Origin: Oceanibium sediminis
GTDB lineage: Bacteria; Pseudomonadota; Alphaproteobacteria; Rhodobacterales; Rhodobacteraceae
Length of the DNA: 64,000 nt
Assembly: GCF_003265325.1 (NCBI RefSeq)
Contig: NZ_QGNX01000004.1
Coordinates: forward strand, 186,001 to 250,000
Direction: 5' to 3'
The position numbers and the translations under genes are program-made. Below are positions 37,564-45,771 of this stretch, in pieces (positions within the stretch are counted from its first letter, which is position 1; each line of letters starts with the position of its first letter). The notes under the pieces are model-generated. The model was not told where the DNA came from and did no database searches. It saw only the letters and a list, made by a program, of their open reading frames with translations.

Positions 37564-38952
37564 TCAGGGGTGGGGTGGCAGCGTGATCGTGGCGCGCAGA
37601 CCGGGCTGGGCATCCTCCAGCGTCAGCGTGCCGCCGTGCATCCGCAGCACCGCCCGCACGAGGCTGAGGCCGAGGCCCGAACCTTCGCCGCCGCGCGCCG
37701 CGTCAAGGCGCACGAAACGCTCGGTCACGGTGTCGCGCGCCTCCGGGGGGATGCCGGGGCCGTTATCGCTGACCGTCAGGCTGGGCCCTGGCCCGGTGGC
37801 GATGGTGACCGCCCCGGTCCCCGCGGGCGCATATTTCAGGGCGTTGTCGATCAGGTTGGCCACCGCCTGTGCAAGAAGCTGCACCTCGCCCCGCGTTTGT
37901 GCCGGGGTGGCAAGGTCGAGCGTCAGGGTGACGCCGCGTTCCTCGGCGATGGGCTGGTAAAGTTCGGCCGCGTCGCCGGCGATCTGCGCGAGGTCCACGT
38001 CGGCCCAGGCGGAGCCGGCGACGCCGGCCTCGGCGCGGGCGATGTTCAGCAGCGCGTTCAGGATGCCGACGGCGCGGTCCAGTTCCCCCAGCGCGCGGCC
38101 CATAGCGGCTTGCGCCTGCTCTCCGTCCAGATCCCGGCGCAGCGCCAGTTCCAGTTCCGCACGCACGCGGGTCAGCGGGCGGCGCACGTCATGGCTGATG
38201 CTGTCGGTGGCGACGCGGGTGCCCTGCATCAGCGCCTCGATCCGGTCCAGCATGGCGTTGACCGCATCCGCGAGCCGGTCGAATTCATCCCCCCTTCCGG
38301 AGACGGGCACGCGTCGGTCAAGGTTGCCCGCGGCGATCCGCTCACCCGCTTCGGCGACGCGTTCCACCCGCGCCAGCACCCGGCGGCCCAGGAACAGGCC
38401 GGAGACGAGGCCGAGCGCCACGGTGCCGAGCGCAACCCAGATCACGACGGAAAAGAAGCGGCGGCGGAATTCCAGCTGATCCTCGCTGTCGCGCCCCACC
38501 AGCAGGCGGTAGCCTTGCGGAAGGTCGAAGACCAGGGCGCGGACCTGCCGGTCCTTCACCTCGGCCCCGTCGCGCTTGGAGACGGGGAAGCTGATCCAGC
38601 CCTCGGGCGACGCGGCGCCCGGCTCCACCACGGGCCAGCCGCTGAGGTTCCCGGCGATCCGCCGCCTGCTGCCCGTGACCAGCAGGTAGACGTTGTCCGC
38701 CAGCGCGTCGCGCCCGCTGCGATCCTCTATCGCGCGCACCAGCTGGGACAGGCCGCCGCTGGCGAACCGCTCGGAAAGGGCGCGCACCTCCGCGTCAAGG
38801 GTGGCGTCGGTCTGGCGGTCCACCACGCCGATGGTGCCGATGTAGACCGCCGTCAGCCCTGCCCCGAGGAGCAGGCTGAAGAGCAGCGTGAACAGCGCCG
38901 CGAGGCGCACGGCAGTGGTGCGCCAGACGGCCCCGATCCCGGCACGCCTCAT
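37564..38952 (-). CDS. Sensor histidine kinase (HAMP-HisKA-HATPase)
   Basis: The 462-residue inner-membrane kinase has two transmembrane helices (about 14-38 and 168-189) flanking a periplasmic sensor of about 130 residues, a HAMP linker (190-245), the H-box [18 protein letters not shown] with His254, and the ATPase N box [11 protein letters not shown] with DNGPGIP and GSGLGLSLV. The H-box Arg-Arg-Pro replaces the usual Arg-Thr-Pro. Its start overlaps the response-regulator stop by 4 bp, and the pair faces a DegP-type protease, so envelope stress is a likely signal (inference). Confidence 0.92.
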   Translation of the reverse strand: MRRAGIGAVWRTTAVRLAALFTLLFSLLLGAGLTAVYIGTIGVVDRQTDATLDAEVRALSERFASGGLSQLVRAIEDRSGRDALADNVYLLVTGSRRRIAGNLSGWPVVEPGAASPEGWISFPVSKRDGAEVKDRQVRALVFDLPQGYRLLVGRDSEDQLEFRRRFFSVVIWVALGTVALGLVSGLFLGRRVLARVERVAEAGERIAAGNLDRRVPVSGRGDEFDRLADAVNAMLDRIEALMQGTRVATDSISHDVRRPLTRVRAELELALRRDLDGEQAQAAMGRALGELDRAVGILNALLNIARAEAGVAGSAWADVDLAQIAGDAAELYQPIAEERGVTLTLDLATPAQTRGEVQLLAQAVANLIDNALKYAPAGTGAVTIATGPGPSLTVSDNGPGIPPEARDTVTERFVRLDAARGGEGSGLGLSLVRAVLRMHGGTLTLEDAQPGLRATITLPPHP

Positions 38953-39629
38953 GCGCCGTCCTTCAGGATGTAGCCCGCGCCGCGCACCGTGTGCAGAAGC
39001 GGGACATCAAAGCCCTTGTCGATCTTCTGGCGCAGGCGCGAGATGTGCACGTCGATCACGTTGGTCTGGGGGTCGAAATTGTAGTCCCACACCCCTTCGA
39101 GCAGCATGGTACGCGTCACGACCCGCCCCGCGCGGCGCATGAAGTATTCCAGGATGCGGAACTCGCGCGGCAAGAGCGGGATTTCCTGCCCCGAGCGGGT
39201 GGCGGTGCGCGTCAGCAGGTCAAGCTGCAACGGCCCGACGACAAGCTGGGTTTCGCCCGCCTCGCCCCCGCCGACGCGCCGGGTCAGCGCATCGATCCGC
39301 GCCAGCAGCTCGGAAAAGGCGAAGGGCTTGGTCAGGTAGTCGTCGGACCCCGCGCGCAGCCCCTTCACCCGGTCATCCACCTGCGCCAACGCGGACAGCA
39401 CCAGCACCGGGGTCTTGTGCCCCTCGGCGCGCAGGGTGCGCACGACGGACAGGCCGTCAAGCTCGGGCAGCATCCGGTCGATGATGATCAGGTCGTATTC
39501 CGTGCCAAGGGCCGCCGACAGCCCCTCGGTGCCGGTGTGGAACACGTCGCAGCCGTGCCCCTCCTCGCGCAGGCCGGACGCGAGGTAGCGCGCGGTTTCC
39601 ACGTCATCTTCGACAATCAGCAGCCGCAT
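38949..39629 (-). CDS. OmpR-family response regulator
   Basis: The 226-residue protein has a receiver domain with acidic pocket Glu-Asp-Asp (residues 7-9), phospho-acceptor Asp51 (IIIDRMLPELDG) and Lys in the TKPFAFSELLARI region. A winged-helix output domain follows (LLPREFRILEYFMRRAGRVVTRTMLLEGVW, NVIDVHISRLRQKID, LLHTVRGAGYIL). It is divergent from the degP-like gene. Confidence 0.94.
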   Translation of the reverse strand: MRLLIVEDDVETARYLASGLREEGHGCDVFHTGTEGLSAALGTEYDLIIIDRMLPELDGLSVVRTLRAEGHKTPVLVLSALAQVDDRVKGLRAGSDDYLTKPFAFSELLARIDALTRRVGGGEAGETQLVVGPLQLDLLTRTATRSGQEIPLLPREFRILEYFMRRAGRVVTRTMLLEGVWDYNFDPQTNVIDVHISRLRQKIDKGFDVPLLHTVRGAGYILKDGA

Positions 39630-39731
39630 CGGGCGCGCACCCTTTCGAAATTGCCTTTTGTATCAACCCCACAGGTGCGCCGGACGGGACGGATTTGCAA
39701 GCCGGGCCAGCATGAAACTTTCTTCATCTTG

Positions 39732-39749
39732 CTGTCAGGAAGCTGACAG
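39732..39749. promoter_or_regulatory. Inverted repeat CTGTCAG-N4-CTGACAG upstream of degP
   Basis: CTGTCAG (39732-39738) and CTGACAG (39743-39749) are perfect inverted halves with a 4-bp spacer, about 95 bp upstream of the DegP start and 103 bp from the response-regulator start. It is a plausible regulator site shared by the divergent genes. Confidence 0.4.
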
Positions 39750-39844
39750 GTCGCCCCCCCATGTTGCTCCATGACCCACCGCCCCGCAGCTTGCGCCCGC
39801 AGCTTGCGTCGGTGGCGGAAAATGCATGTAGAGAGGATGTTCCG

Positions 39845-41284
39845 ATGCTGACCAAGACCTTGCGCGCAACCCTGCTTGGAACGGCGCTTGTCGCCGCCCC
39901 GATTGCCGCCGCGACCCTGAGCGCCCAGACCGCCCAGGTCCAGGCGGCCCCGATGCTGCAATCCTTCGCCCCCCTGGTGGAGGCCGCCAAGCCCGCCGTC
40001 GTGACCGTCGCGACCAAGTCCGCGATGATGGCGTCCGGCCAACCGGACCCGAGGCTGCCCCCGGGCATGCAGGTCCCCCCGGGAATGGAGGATTTCTTCG
40101 AGCGTTTCTTCGGTGACCGCCCCGGTCAGCCCGGTCCCGCGCCCCGCGCGCCCCGGCAGGGGATCGGGTCGGGCTTCATCATCGATTCCGCCGGTGTGAT
40201 CGTGACCAACAACCACGTCATCGACGGGGCCGAGGAAGTCACCGTGATCTTGGATGACGGGACCGAACATGAAGCGACCCTCGTCGGGCGCGACACCCGC
40301 GTCGATATCGCCGTGCTGCGGATCGAGGCGGAGGGCCTGCCCACGGTCGAATGGGGCGACAGCGACGCGGTGCGCGTCGGCGACTGGGCCCTTGCGATCG
40401 GCAACCCCCTGGGGCTGGACGGGACGGTGACCGCCGGGATCGTGTCCGCCCGCGGGCGGGACATCAACTCCGGACCCTACGACGACTACCTTCAGGTCGA
40501 CGTGGCGATCAACCGGGGCAACTCGGGCGGGCCGCTATTCGATCTGAACGGCAAGGTGATCGGCGTGAACACCGCGATCATCTCTCCCACCGGGGGGAAC
40601 GTGGGGCTCGGCTTCTCGATCCCATCGGCACAGGCGCAGGAAATCGTGGCCGACCTGCTTGAGAACGGCACGGTGGAACGGGGCTGGATCGGCGTCTCGA
40701 TCCAGACGCTGGACGAGGAGATCGCCCAAAGCCTGGGCCTGCCCGGCACCTCCGGCGCGCTGGTCGCGGAAGTCGTCCCCGACAGCCCGGCGGAAGCGGC
40801 GGGCCTGCGCGCGGGTGACGTGATCCTCGGCTTTGCCGACTCTGTGGTGGACGAGGTCCGCGACCTGACCCGCGCCGTTGCCGCCTGGGAGGCGGGCGTC
40901 GATGCGGATATCACCGTATGGCGCGACGGGTCGGACCAGGTGCTGAGCATCCGCCCCGCACTGCTGGAGACCGCAGACGCGGGCAGCCCTGCGCGGGTTC
41001 TGCCCGCCGGGGTGGCCGATGTTCCGGAACTTGGGCTGACGCTGGAAGCCACCGGCGATGACCGCGTCGCCGTGCGCGAGGTGGCCCCCGGCACCAGTGC
41101 AGAGGAAAGCGGCCTGCGCCCGGGCGATGTGATCCTGTCGGTCAACCAGACCCTGATCGACGCGCCCGAGGCCGTCAAACCGGTCCTCGCGGAGGCCCGC
41201 GAAAAGGATCGCCCGACAGTGCTGGTCCTGGTGGAAAGAGATGGTGCACGACGCTTCGTAACCCTGGAGCTCGCCAGCACCTGA
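39845..41284 (+). CDS. DegP/HtrA-type periplasmic serine protease
   Basis: The 479-residue protein has a signal peptide (about 1-34), a Met/Pro/Gly-rich linker (70-105), and the trypsin-like domain with His124 (TNNHVIDGA), Asp154 (TRVDIAVLRI) and Ser227 (NRGNSGGPLF). Two PDZ domains follow (RGWIGVSIQTLD...GLRAGDVILGF, then GLTLEATGDD...GLRPGDVILSVN). It degrades or refolds damaged envelope proteins. It is divergent from a two-component system that probably controls it, as with CpxAR-degP in enterics. Confidence 0.95.
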   Translation: MLTKTLRATLLGTALVAAPIAAATLSAQTAQVQAAPMLQSFAPLVEAAKPAVVTVATKSAMMASGQPDPRLPPGMQVPPGMEDFFERFFGDRPGQPGPAPRAPRQGIGSGFIIDSAGVIVTNNHVIDGAEEVTVILDDGTEHEATLVGRDTRVDIAVLRIEAEGLPTVEWGDSDAVRVGDWALAIGNPLGLDGTVTAGIVSARGRDINSGPYDDYLQVDVAINRGNSGGPLFDLNGKVIGVNTAIISPTGGNVGLGFSIPSAQAQEIVADLLENGTVERGWIGVSIQTLDEEIAQSLGLPGTSGALVAEVVPDSPAEAAGLRAGDVILGFADSVVDEVRDLTRAVAAWEAGVDADITVWRDGSDQVLSIRPALLETADAGSPARVLPAGVADVPELGLTLEATGDDRVAVREVAPGTSAEESGLRPGDVILSVNQTLIDAPEAVKPVLAEAREKDRPTVLVLVERDGARRFVTLELAST

Positions 41285-41434
41285 CGCCGCAGGCCCCCCC
41301 AGGGCCAGAAAGCGTCTGGCGCGGACCCGGCTCCCCCCAAGGTCGATCCCGCGTCAAACGGGTGGCGATGTACCTGCCGCCCGTCCTGCCCCGGCCGCGC
41401 CCCCGCGCGCCGGGGCTTACCTTTGCGCCCCGCC

Positions 41435-41917
41435 CTACCCGCGCCCCGGCGCGCTGTCCTTCACCGCCTCCATCGACACATGGGTCGACGTGCTCGCCAC
41501 ATGCGGCAGAGTGGAAACCACCTCACCCAGCACCCGGCGGTAGCTGGCGATATCGCGGGTGCGCACCTTCAGCAGGTAGTCGAACGCCCCGGCGATCATG
41601 TGGCACTGCTCGATCTCGGGCACCTTGCGCACAGCGCGGTTGAACGCGGCCAGAGCCGCCTCGGTCGTGGATTCGAGCTTCACCTCGGCGAAGGCGACAT
41701 GGGTCAGCCCCAGTTTTTCGGGGTCGAGCGCGGCATGAAAGCCGGTGATATACCCCTCGGCCACCAGCCTTTTGACACGGACCTGCGCGGGGCTCTTGGA
41801 CAGGCCGACCCGCGCCGCAAGCTCGGTTATCGGCAAGCGCCCGTCTTCAGCCAAATTTCGCAGGATCTTGCGGTCGTAGCTGTCCAACTGACTTTCACTA
41901 CCCGTCATTGCCACCAT
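41435..41917 (-). CDS. putR: Lrp/AsnC-family regulator, probable proline-responsive PutR
   Basis: The 160-residue protein has the N-terminal Lrp helix-turn-helix (LDSYDRKILRNLAEDGRLPITELAARVGLSKSPAQVRVKRL) and a C-terminal RAM ligand domain (VAFAEVKLES, CHMIAGAFDYLLKVRTRDIASYRRVL). It is divergent from putA by 120 bp. In Rhodobacter and Agrobacterium an Lrp-type PutR activates putA in response to proline, which fits here. ATG 41917 has AAAGGG upstream; ATG 41908 is possible. Confidence 0.88.
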   Translation of the reverse strand: MVAMTGSESQLDSYDRKILRNLAEDGRLPITELAARVGLSKSPAQVRVKRLVAEGYITGFHAALDPEKLGLTHVAFAEVKLESTTEAALAAFNRAVRKVPEIEQCHMIAGAFDYLLKVRTRDIASYRRVLGEVVSTLPHVASTSTHVSMEAVKDSAPGRG

Positions 41918-41939
41918 ATCGCCCTTTCTCAGCCCAAAA

Positions 41940-41979
41940 TACAGGAAGAAATCCTTCAAATCCCTGCCCTACAGGAAGA
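41940..41979. promoter_or_regulatory. Direct repeats TACAGGAAGA in the putR-putA gap
   Basis: TACAGGAAGA occurs at 41940-41949 and again at 41970-41979, exactly 30 bp apart, near three helical turns. Lrp-type regulators often bind phased repeats, so these are candidate PutR sites; some bases also lie in the putR leader. Confidence 0.45.
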
Positions 41980-42037
41980 CGGCTCATCGCGAAACGGGTA
42001 ACATCATCCATCATCTGACTTCCGGAGCCTTTAGTCC

Positions 42038-45000
42038 ATGACCGACCTTGCCGCGATCCGTGCCGAAATGCCCTCTCTCCACACTGCGCCGGATACCGAC
42101 CTTCTGGCGCGCCTTAAGGCCGATGCCCCCGGCGCCGCCGGTCTGTCCGCACGCGCCACCAAGCGTGGCGCAGCGCTGGTCGAGGCGATCCGGGCCGAGG
42201 ACAACCCCGGCCTGATGGAAGTCTTCCTGGCGGAATACGGCCTGTCCACGGATGAGGGCATCGCGCTGATGTGCCTGGCCGAGGCGCTGCTGCGCGTGCC
42301 CGACGCGGAAACCATCGACGCGCTGATCGAGGACAAGATCGCGCCCTCGGCCTGGAACACGCACCTCGGGCATTCCGCGTCCTCGCTGGTCAACGCCTCG
42401 ACCTGGGCGCTGATGCTGACGGGCAAGGTGCTGAGCGAGCCGCGCGCGCCGGGCATGGCCTCTACCCTACGCCGGGCGGTCAAGCGCCTGGGCGAACCGG
42501 TGATCCGCACCGCCGTCGGGCAGGCGATGAAAGAGCTGGGCCGCCAGTTCGTGCTGGGCACCGACATCGGCAACGCGATGGAGCGCGCCGAGAAGATGGA
42601 GGCGCAGGGCTACACCTATTCCTACGACATGCTGGGCGAAGCGGCCATGACCTGGGCCGATGCGGAGACCTATTACACCGCCTACAGCCAAGCGATCACG
42701 GCGATCGGGGCGGCGGCGAAGGGCAATGACATCCGCACCAACCCCGGCATCTCGATCAAGCTGTCGGCGCTGCACCCGCGTTACGAGTGGCCGCACCGGG
42801 ACTCGGTGATGTCCGAGCTTGTGCCCCGCGTGGTGGCCCTGGCGCGCGCAGCCAGCGCGGCGGACATCGGGCTGAACATCGATGCCGAGGAAGCGGACCG
42901 GCTGGAGCTGTCGCTGGACGTGATCGAGGCGGTGGTCCAGGACCCCTCGCTGGCCGGTTGGGACGGTTTCGGCGTCGTGGTGCAGGCCTATGGCAAGCGC
43001 GCCCCGGCGGTGATCGACTGGCTGAACGCGCTGGCGGAAAAACTGGATCGCAAGTTCATGGTGCGCCTCGTGAAGGGCGCCTACTGGGATACCGAGATCA
43101 AGCGCGCCCAGGTCGAGGGGCTGGAGGGCTTCCCCGTCTACGCCGAGAAGGCCGCGACGGACGTGTCCTACATCTGCTGCGCGACCAAGCTGCTTGGCTA
43201 CGCGCCGCGCCTTTACCCGCAGTTCGCCACCCATAACGCCCATACCGTCGCCGCGATCCTTGAAGCGGGGGCCGACCCCGCGCTTTACGAGTTCCAGCGC
43301 CTGCACGGCATGGGCGAGGCGCTGCACCGCCAGGTGCTGACCAAGGAAGGCACGCGCTGCCGCATCTATGCGCCCGTGGGCAAACACCGGGACCTGCTGG
43401 CCTATCTTGTGCGCCGCCTGCTGGAAAACGGCGCCAACAGCTCTTTCGTCAACCAGGTGATCGACACGGCGATCCCCGCCAGCAATGTCGCCGCGGATCC
43501 GTTCACGGAGCTGACCGGCAGCAGTGTCACCCTGCCCGCCGACCTGTTCGCGCCGGAGCGCAAGAACTCCCGCGGGCGCGACCTGCATGACGGGGCCGAG
43601 GTCGCCGCGCTGCTGGGTGCGCGCGAAGATTTCGCCAGCGGCACCTGGTCCGCCGGGCCGCTGATCGCGGGCGACGTGGTGGGGGGCGACAGCCACACGG
43701 TGCTGAACCCCGCCCGCCCCGAGGACACGGTCGGCACCGTGCAGGACGCCAGCTCGGCCGACGTGGAAACCGCCCTGTCCGCCGCCGCGCCCTGGGATGC
43801 GAGCGCAGAGGATCGTTCCGCCGCTCTGAGCCGGGCCGCCGACCTGTACGAAGCGCATGAGGCCGAGTTCCTGGCCCTTTGCGCGCTCGAAGCGGGCAAG
43901 TCCGCCATGGACGGTGTCGCGGAACTGCGCGAGGCGGTGGATTTCCTGCGCTACTACGCGGCGCGCGGCCCCGAGCAGGGCCAGCCCGCGCGGGGCATTT
44001 TCACCTGCATCTCGCCCTGGAACTTCCCGCTGGCGATCTTCACCGGGCAGATCTCGGCCGCGCTGGCGGCGGGGAACGCGGTGCTGGCGAAACCGGCGGA
44101 ATCCACCGTGCTGATCGCCAACCTGGCCACGCGCCTGCTGCACGAGGCGGGCGTGCCCGCCACGGCGCTGCAACTGGTGCCCGGCCCCGGCAGCGTCGTG
44201 GGGCGCGCCCTGACCTCGGACCCGCGGATCTGCGGCGTGGCCTTCACCGGCTCCACCGCGACGGCGCAGGCGATCAACCGCGCCATGGCCGAGAACATGC
44301 GCCCCGGCACGCCGCTGATCGCGGAAACGGGCGGGCTGAACGCGATGATCGTTGACAGCTCCGCCCTGCCCGAGCAGGCGGTGCGCGACGTCATCGCCTC
44401 GGCCTTCCAGTCCGCCGGGCAGCGGTGCTCGGCGCTGCGCTGCCTCTACGTGCAGGAGGACGTGGCCAAGCCCTTCATGAAGATGCTGGAAGGCGCGATG
44501 CGCACGCTGGTCATGGGCGATCCCTGGGATCTGAAGACGGACGTGGGCCCGGTCATTTCCGAGCAGGCGCGCGCCGACATCCAAGGCTACATCGACACTG
44601 CAGCCTCCGAGGGGCGGCTGGTGCGCGCCCTGGCCCGGCCGAAAAACGGGCATTTCGTGGCCCCCACCATCCTCAAGGTGAACGGCATCGCGGATCTTGA
44701 GCGCGAGGTCTTCGGCCCCGTGCTGCATGTCGCCACCTTCAAGGCGCGGGACCTGGACAAGGTCGTGGACCAGATCAACGCCACAGGCTACGGGCTGACT
44801 TTCGGAATCCACAGCCGGATCGACGACCGGGTGGAGCAGGTCACGGCGCGCCTGAAGGTGGGCAACATCTACGTGAACCGCAACCAGATCGGCGCGATCG
44901 TCGGCTCGCAACCCTTTGGCGGCTGGGGCATGTCCGGCACCGGGCCGAAGGCGGGCGGACCCGCCTACGTGCCGCGCTTCACCGAACCGCCCGCCGCAAC

Positions 45001-45505
45001 CGGCACGGAGGAAAGCGCCAAGGACGTGGACCCCGCGCAGGTGGCCGCCGCGCTGAGCGCCCTGCCCGAGGTGTCCAACACGCCCAAGCGCACGCTGGAC
45101 CTGCCCGGGCCGACCGGCGAATCGAACCAGCTGTCGGTGCTAGCGCGCGGCCCGGTTCTGTGCCTCGGCCCCGGTGCTGCGGCAGCACGCGAACAGGTCA
45201 AGACCGCGCGTGCCGCGGGCTGCCCCGCCGTTGCCGTGGCACCCGGCCTATCCGGGGCCGAGGGCATGGACGGCACTCTGGCCCCGGACGCGCTGGAAAG
45301 CCTGCCCGCGATGGCTGCGGTCGCCTATTACGGCGGCGGGGACACCGCGCGCGCCATGGCTCAGGCCCTCGCCCGGCGCTCGGGCCCGATCGTGCCACTT
45401 GTCACAGGCGGGGACCTGGCCGCCCGGCTGGAGGTGGAGCGCCATATGTGCATCGACACCACCGCCGCGGGGGGCAATGCGCAACTGCTTGCGGGCAAGG
45501 GCTGA
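42038..45505 (+). CDS. putA: Bifunctional proline dehydrogenase / glutamate-semialdehyde dehydrogenase
   Basis: The 1155-residue enzyme oxidises proline to glutamate. The FAD-dependent proline dehydrogenase part (about 1-470) contains GISIKLSALHPRYE, KFMVRLVKGAYWDTEIKRAQ and QFATHNAHTVAAI. The NAD-dependent P5C dehydrogenase part (about 500-990) contains CISPWNFPLAIFTGQISAAL, ETGGLNAMIVD and the catalytic Cys in SAGQRCSALR. A C-terminal ALDH-like tail (about 1000-1155) completes it. The ribbon-helix-helix DNA-binding domain of E. coli PutA is absent, consistent with control by the adjacent Lrp-type regulator. Confidence 0.97.
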   Translation: MTDLAAIRAEMPSLHTAPDTDLLARLKADAPGAAGLSARATKRGAALVEAIRAEDNPGLMEVFLAEYGLSTDEGIALMCLAEALLRVPDAETIDALIEDKIAPSAWNTHLGHSASSLVNASTWALMLTGKVLSEPRAPGMASTLRRAVKRLGEPVIRTAVGQAMKELGRQFVLGTDIGNAMERAEKMEAQGYTYSYDMLGEAAMTWADAETYYTAYSQAITAIGAAAKGNDIRTNPGISIKLSALHPRYEWPHRDSVMSELVPRVVALARAASAADIGLNIDAEEADRLELSLDVIEAVVQDPSLAGWDGFGVVVQAYGKRAPAVIDWLNALAEKLDRKFMVRLVKGAYWDTEIKRAQVEGLEGFPVYAEKAATDVSYICCATKLLGYAPRLYPQFATHNAHTVAAILEAGADPALYEFQRLHGMGEALHRQVLTKEGTRCRIYAPVGKHRDLLAYLVRRLLENGANSSFVNQVIDTAIPASNVAADPFTELTGSSVTLPADLFAPERKNSRGRDLHDGAEVAALLGAREDFASGTWSAGPLIAGDVVGGDSHTVLNPARPEDTVGTVQDASSADVETALSAAAPWDASAEDRSAALSRAADLYEAHEAEFLALCALEAGKSAMDGVAELREAVDFLRYYAARGPEQGQPARGIFTCISPWNFPLAIFTGQISAALAAGNAVLAKPAESTVLIANLATRLLHEAGVPATALQLVPGPGSVVGRALTSDPRICGVAFTGSTATAQAINRAMAENMRPGTPLIAETGGLNAMIVDSSALPEQAVRDVIASAFQSAGQRCSALRCLYVQEDVAKPFMKMLEGAMRTLVMGDPWDLKTDVGPVISEQARADIQGYIDTAASEGRLVRALARPKNGHFVAPTILKVNGIADLEREVFGPVLHVATFKARDLDKVVDQINATGYGLTFGIHSRIDDRVEQVTARLKVGNIYVNRNQIGAIVGSQPFGGWGMSGTGPKAGGPAYVPRFTEPPAATGTEESAKDVDPAQVAAALSALPEVSNTPKRTLDLPGPTGESNQLSVLARGPVLCLGPGAAAAREQVKTARAAGCPAVAVAPGLSGAEGMDGTLAPDALESLPAMAAVAYYGGGDTARAMAQALARRSGPIVPLVTGGDLAARLEVERHMCIDTTAAGGNAQLLAGKG

Positions 45506-45508
45506 CAA

Positions 45509-45531
45509 GGGGCCGAACAAGATTCGGCCCC
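45509..45531 (+). terminator. Hairpin after putA
   Basis: GGGGCCGAA (45509-45517) and TTCGGCCCC (45523-45531) form a perfect 9-bp stem with a 5-nt loop, 4 bp past the putA stop. A T-poor tail follows, but a second larger inverted repeat lies just beyond. Confidence 0.55.
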
Positions 45532-45535
45532 GCTT

Positions 45536-45592
45536 CCGAAAACGGAAAAGCTAAGGGAATTTAAAGGTTTCATCCGGCTTTTCCGTTTTCGG
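45536..45592. repeat. Perfect 16-bp inverted repeat downstream of putA
   Basis: CCGAAAACGGAAAAGC (45536-45551) is exactly complementary to GCTTTTCCGTTTTCGG (45577-45592), with a 25-nt A+T-rich spacer. It may be a second terminator, a site for a dimeric protein, or a small non-autonomous element. It contains no gene. The remaining 180 bp to 45771 show nothing else. Confidence 0.7.
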
Positions 45593-45771
45593 CCATATTT
45601 CCGCCTCTCTTCAGATCGAAAGTCCGCCGGACTTGGCGCGCGGGATTTCCCCCGTCGCCGCCGGCAGCCACGCATATCAGGACGCATTATTGATGCGACC
45701 CGCCGCGGAACCGTCGCCTTGCCGACGCCCGCTTCAGGTGTGTGGAGGGCTGATTTGAAAAGGAACGCGTT

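Noticed and set aside
35109-37586. Long open plus-strand frame across the CMD, TetR and pyrC region
   Set aside because: It overlaps three recognised genes on the other frame or strand; codon composition is that of an antisense shadow.
42467-44911. Long open minus-strand frame inside putA
   Set aside because: Antisense shadow of PutA; composition is artefactual and no start signal is present.
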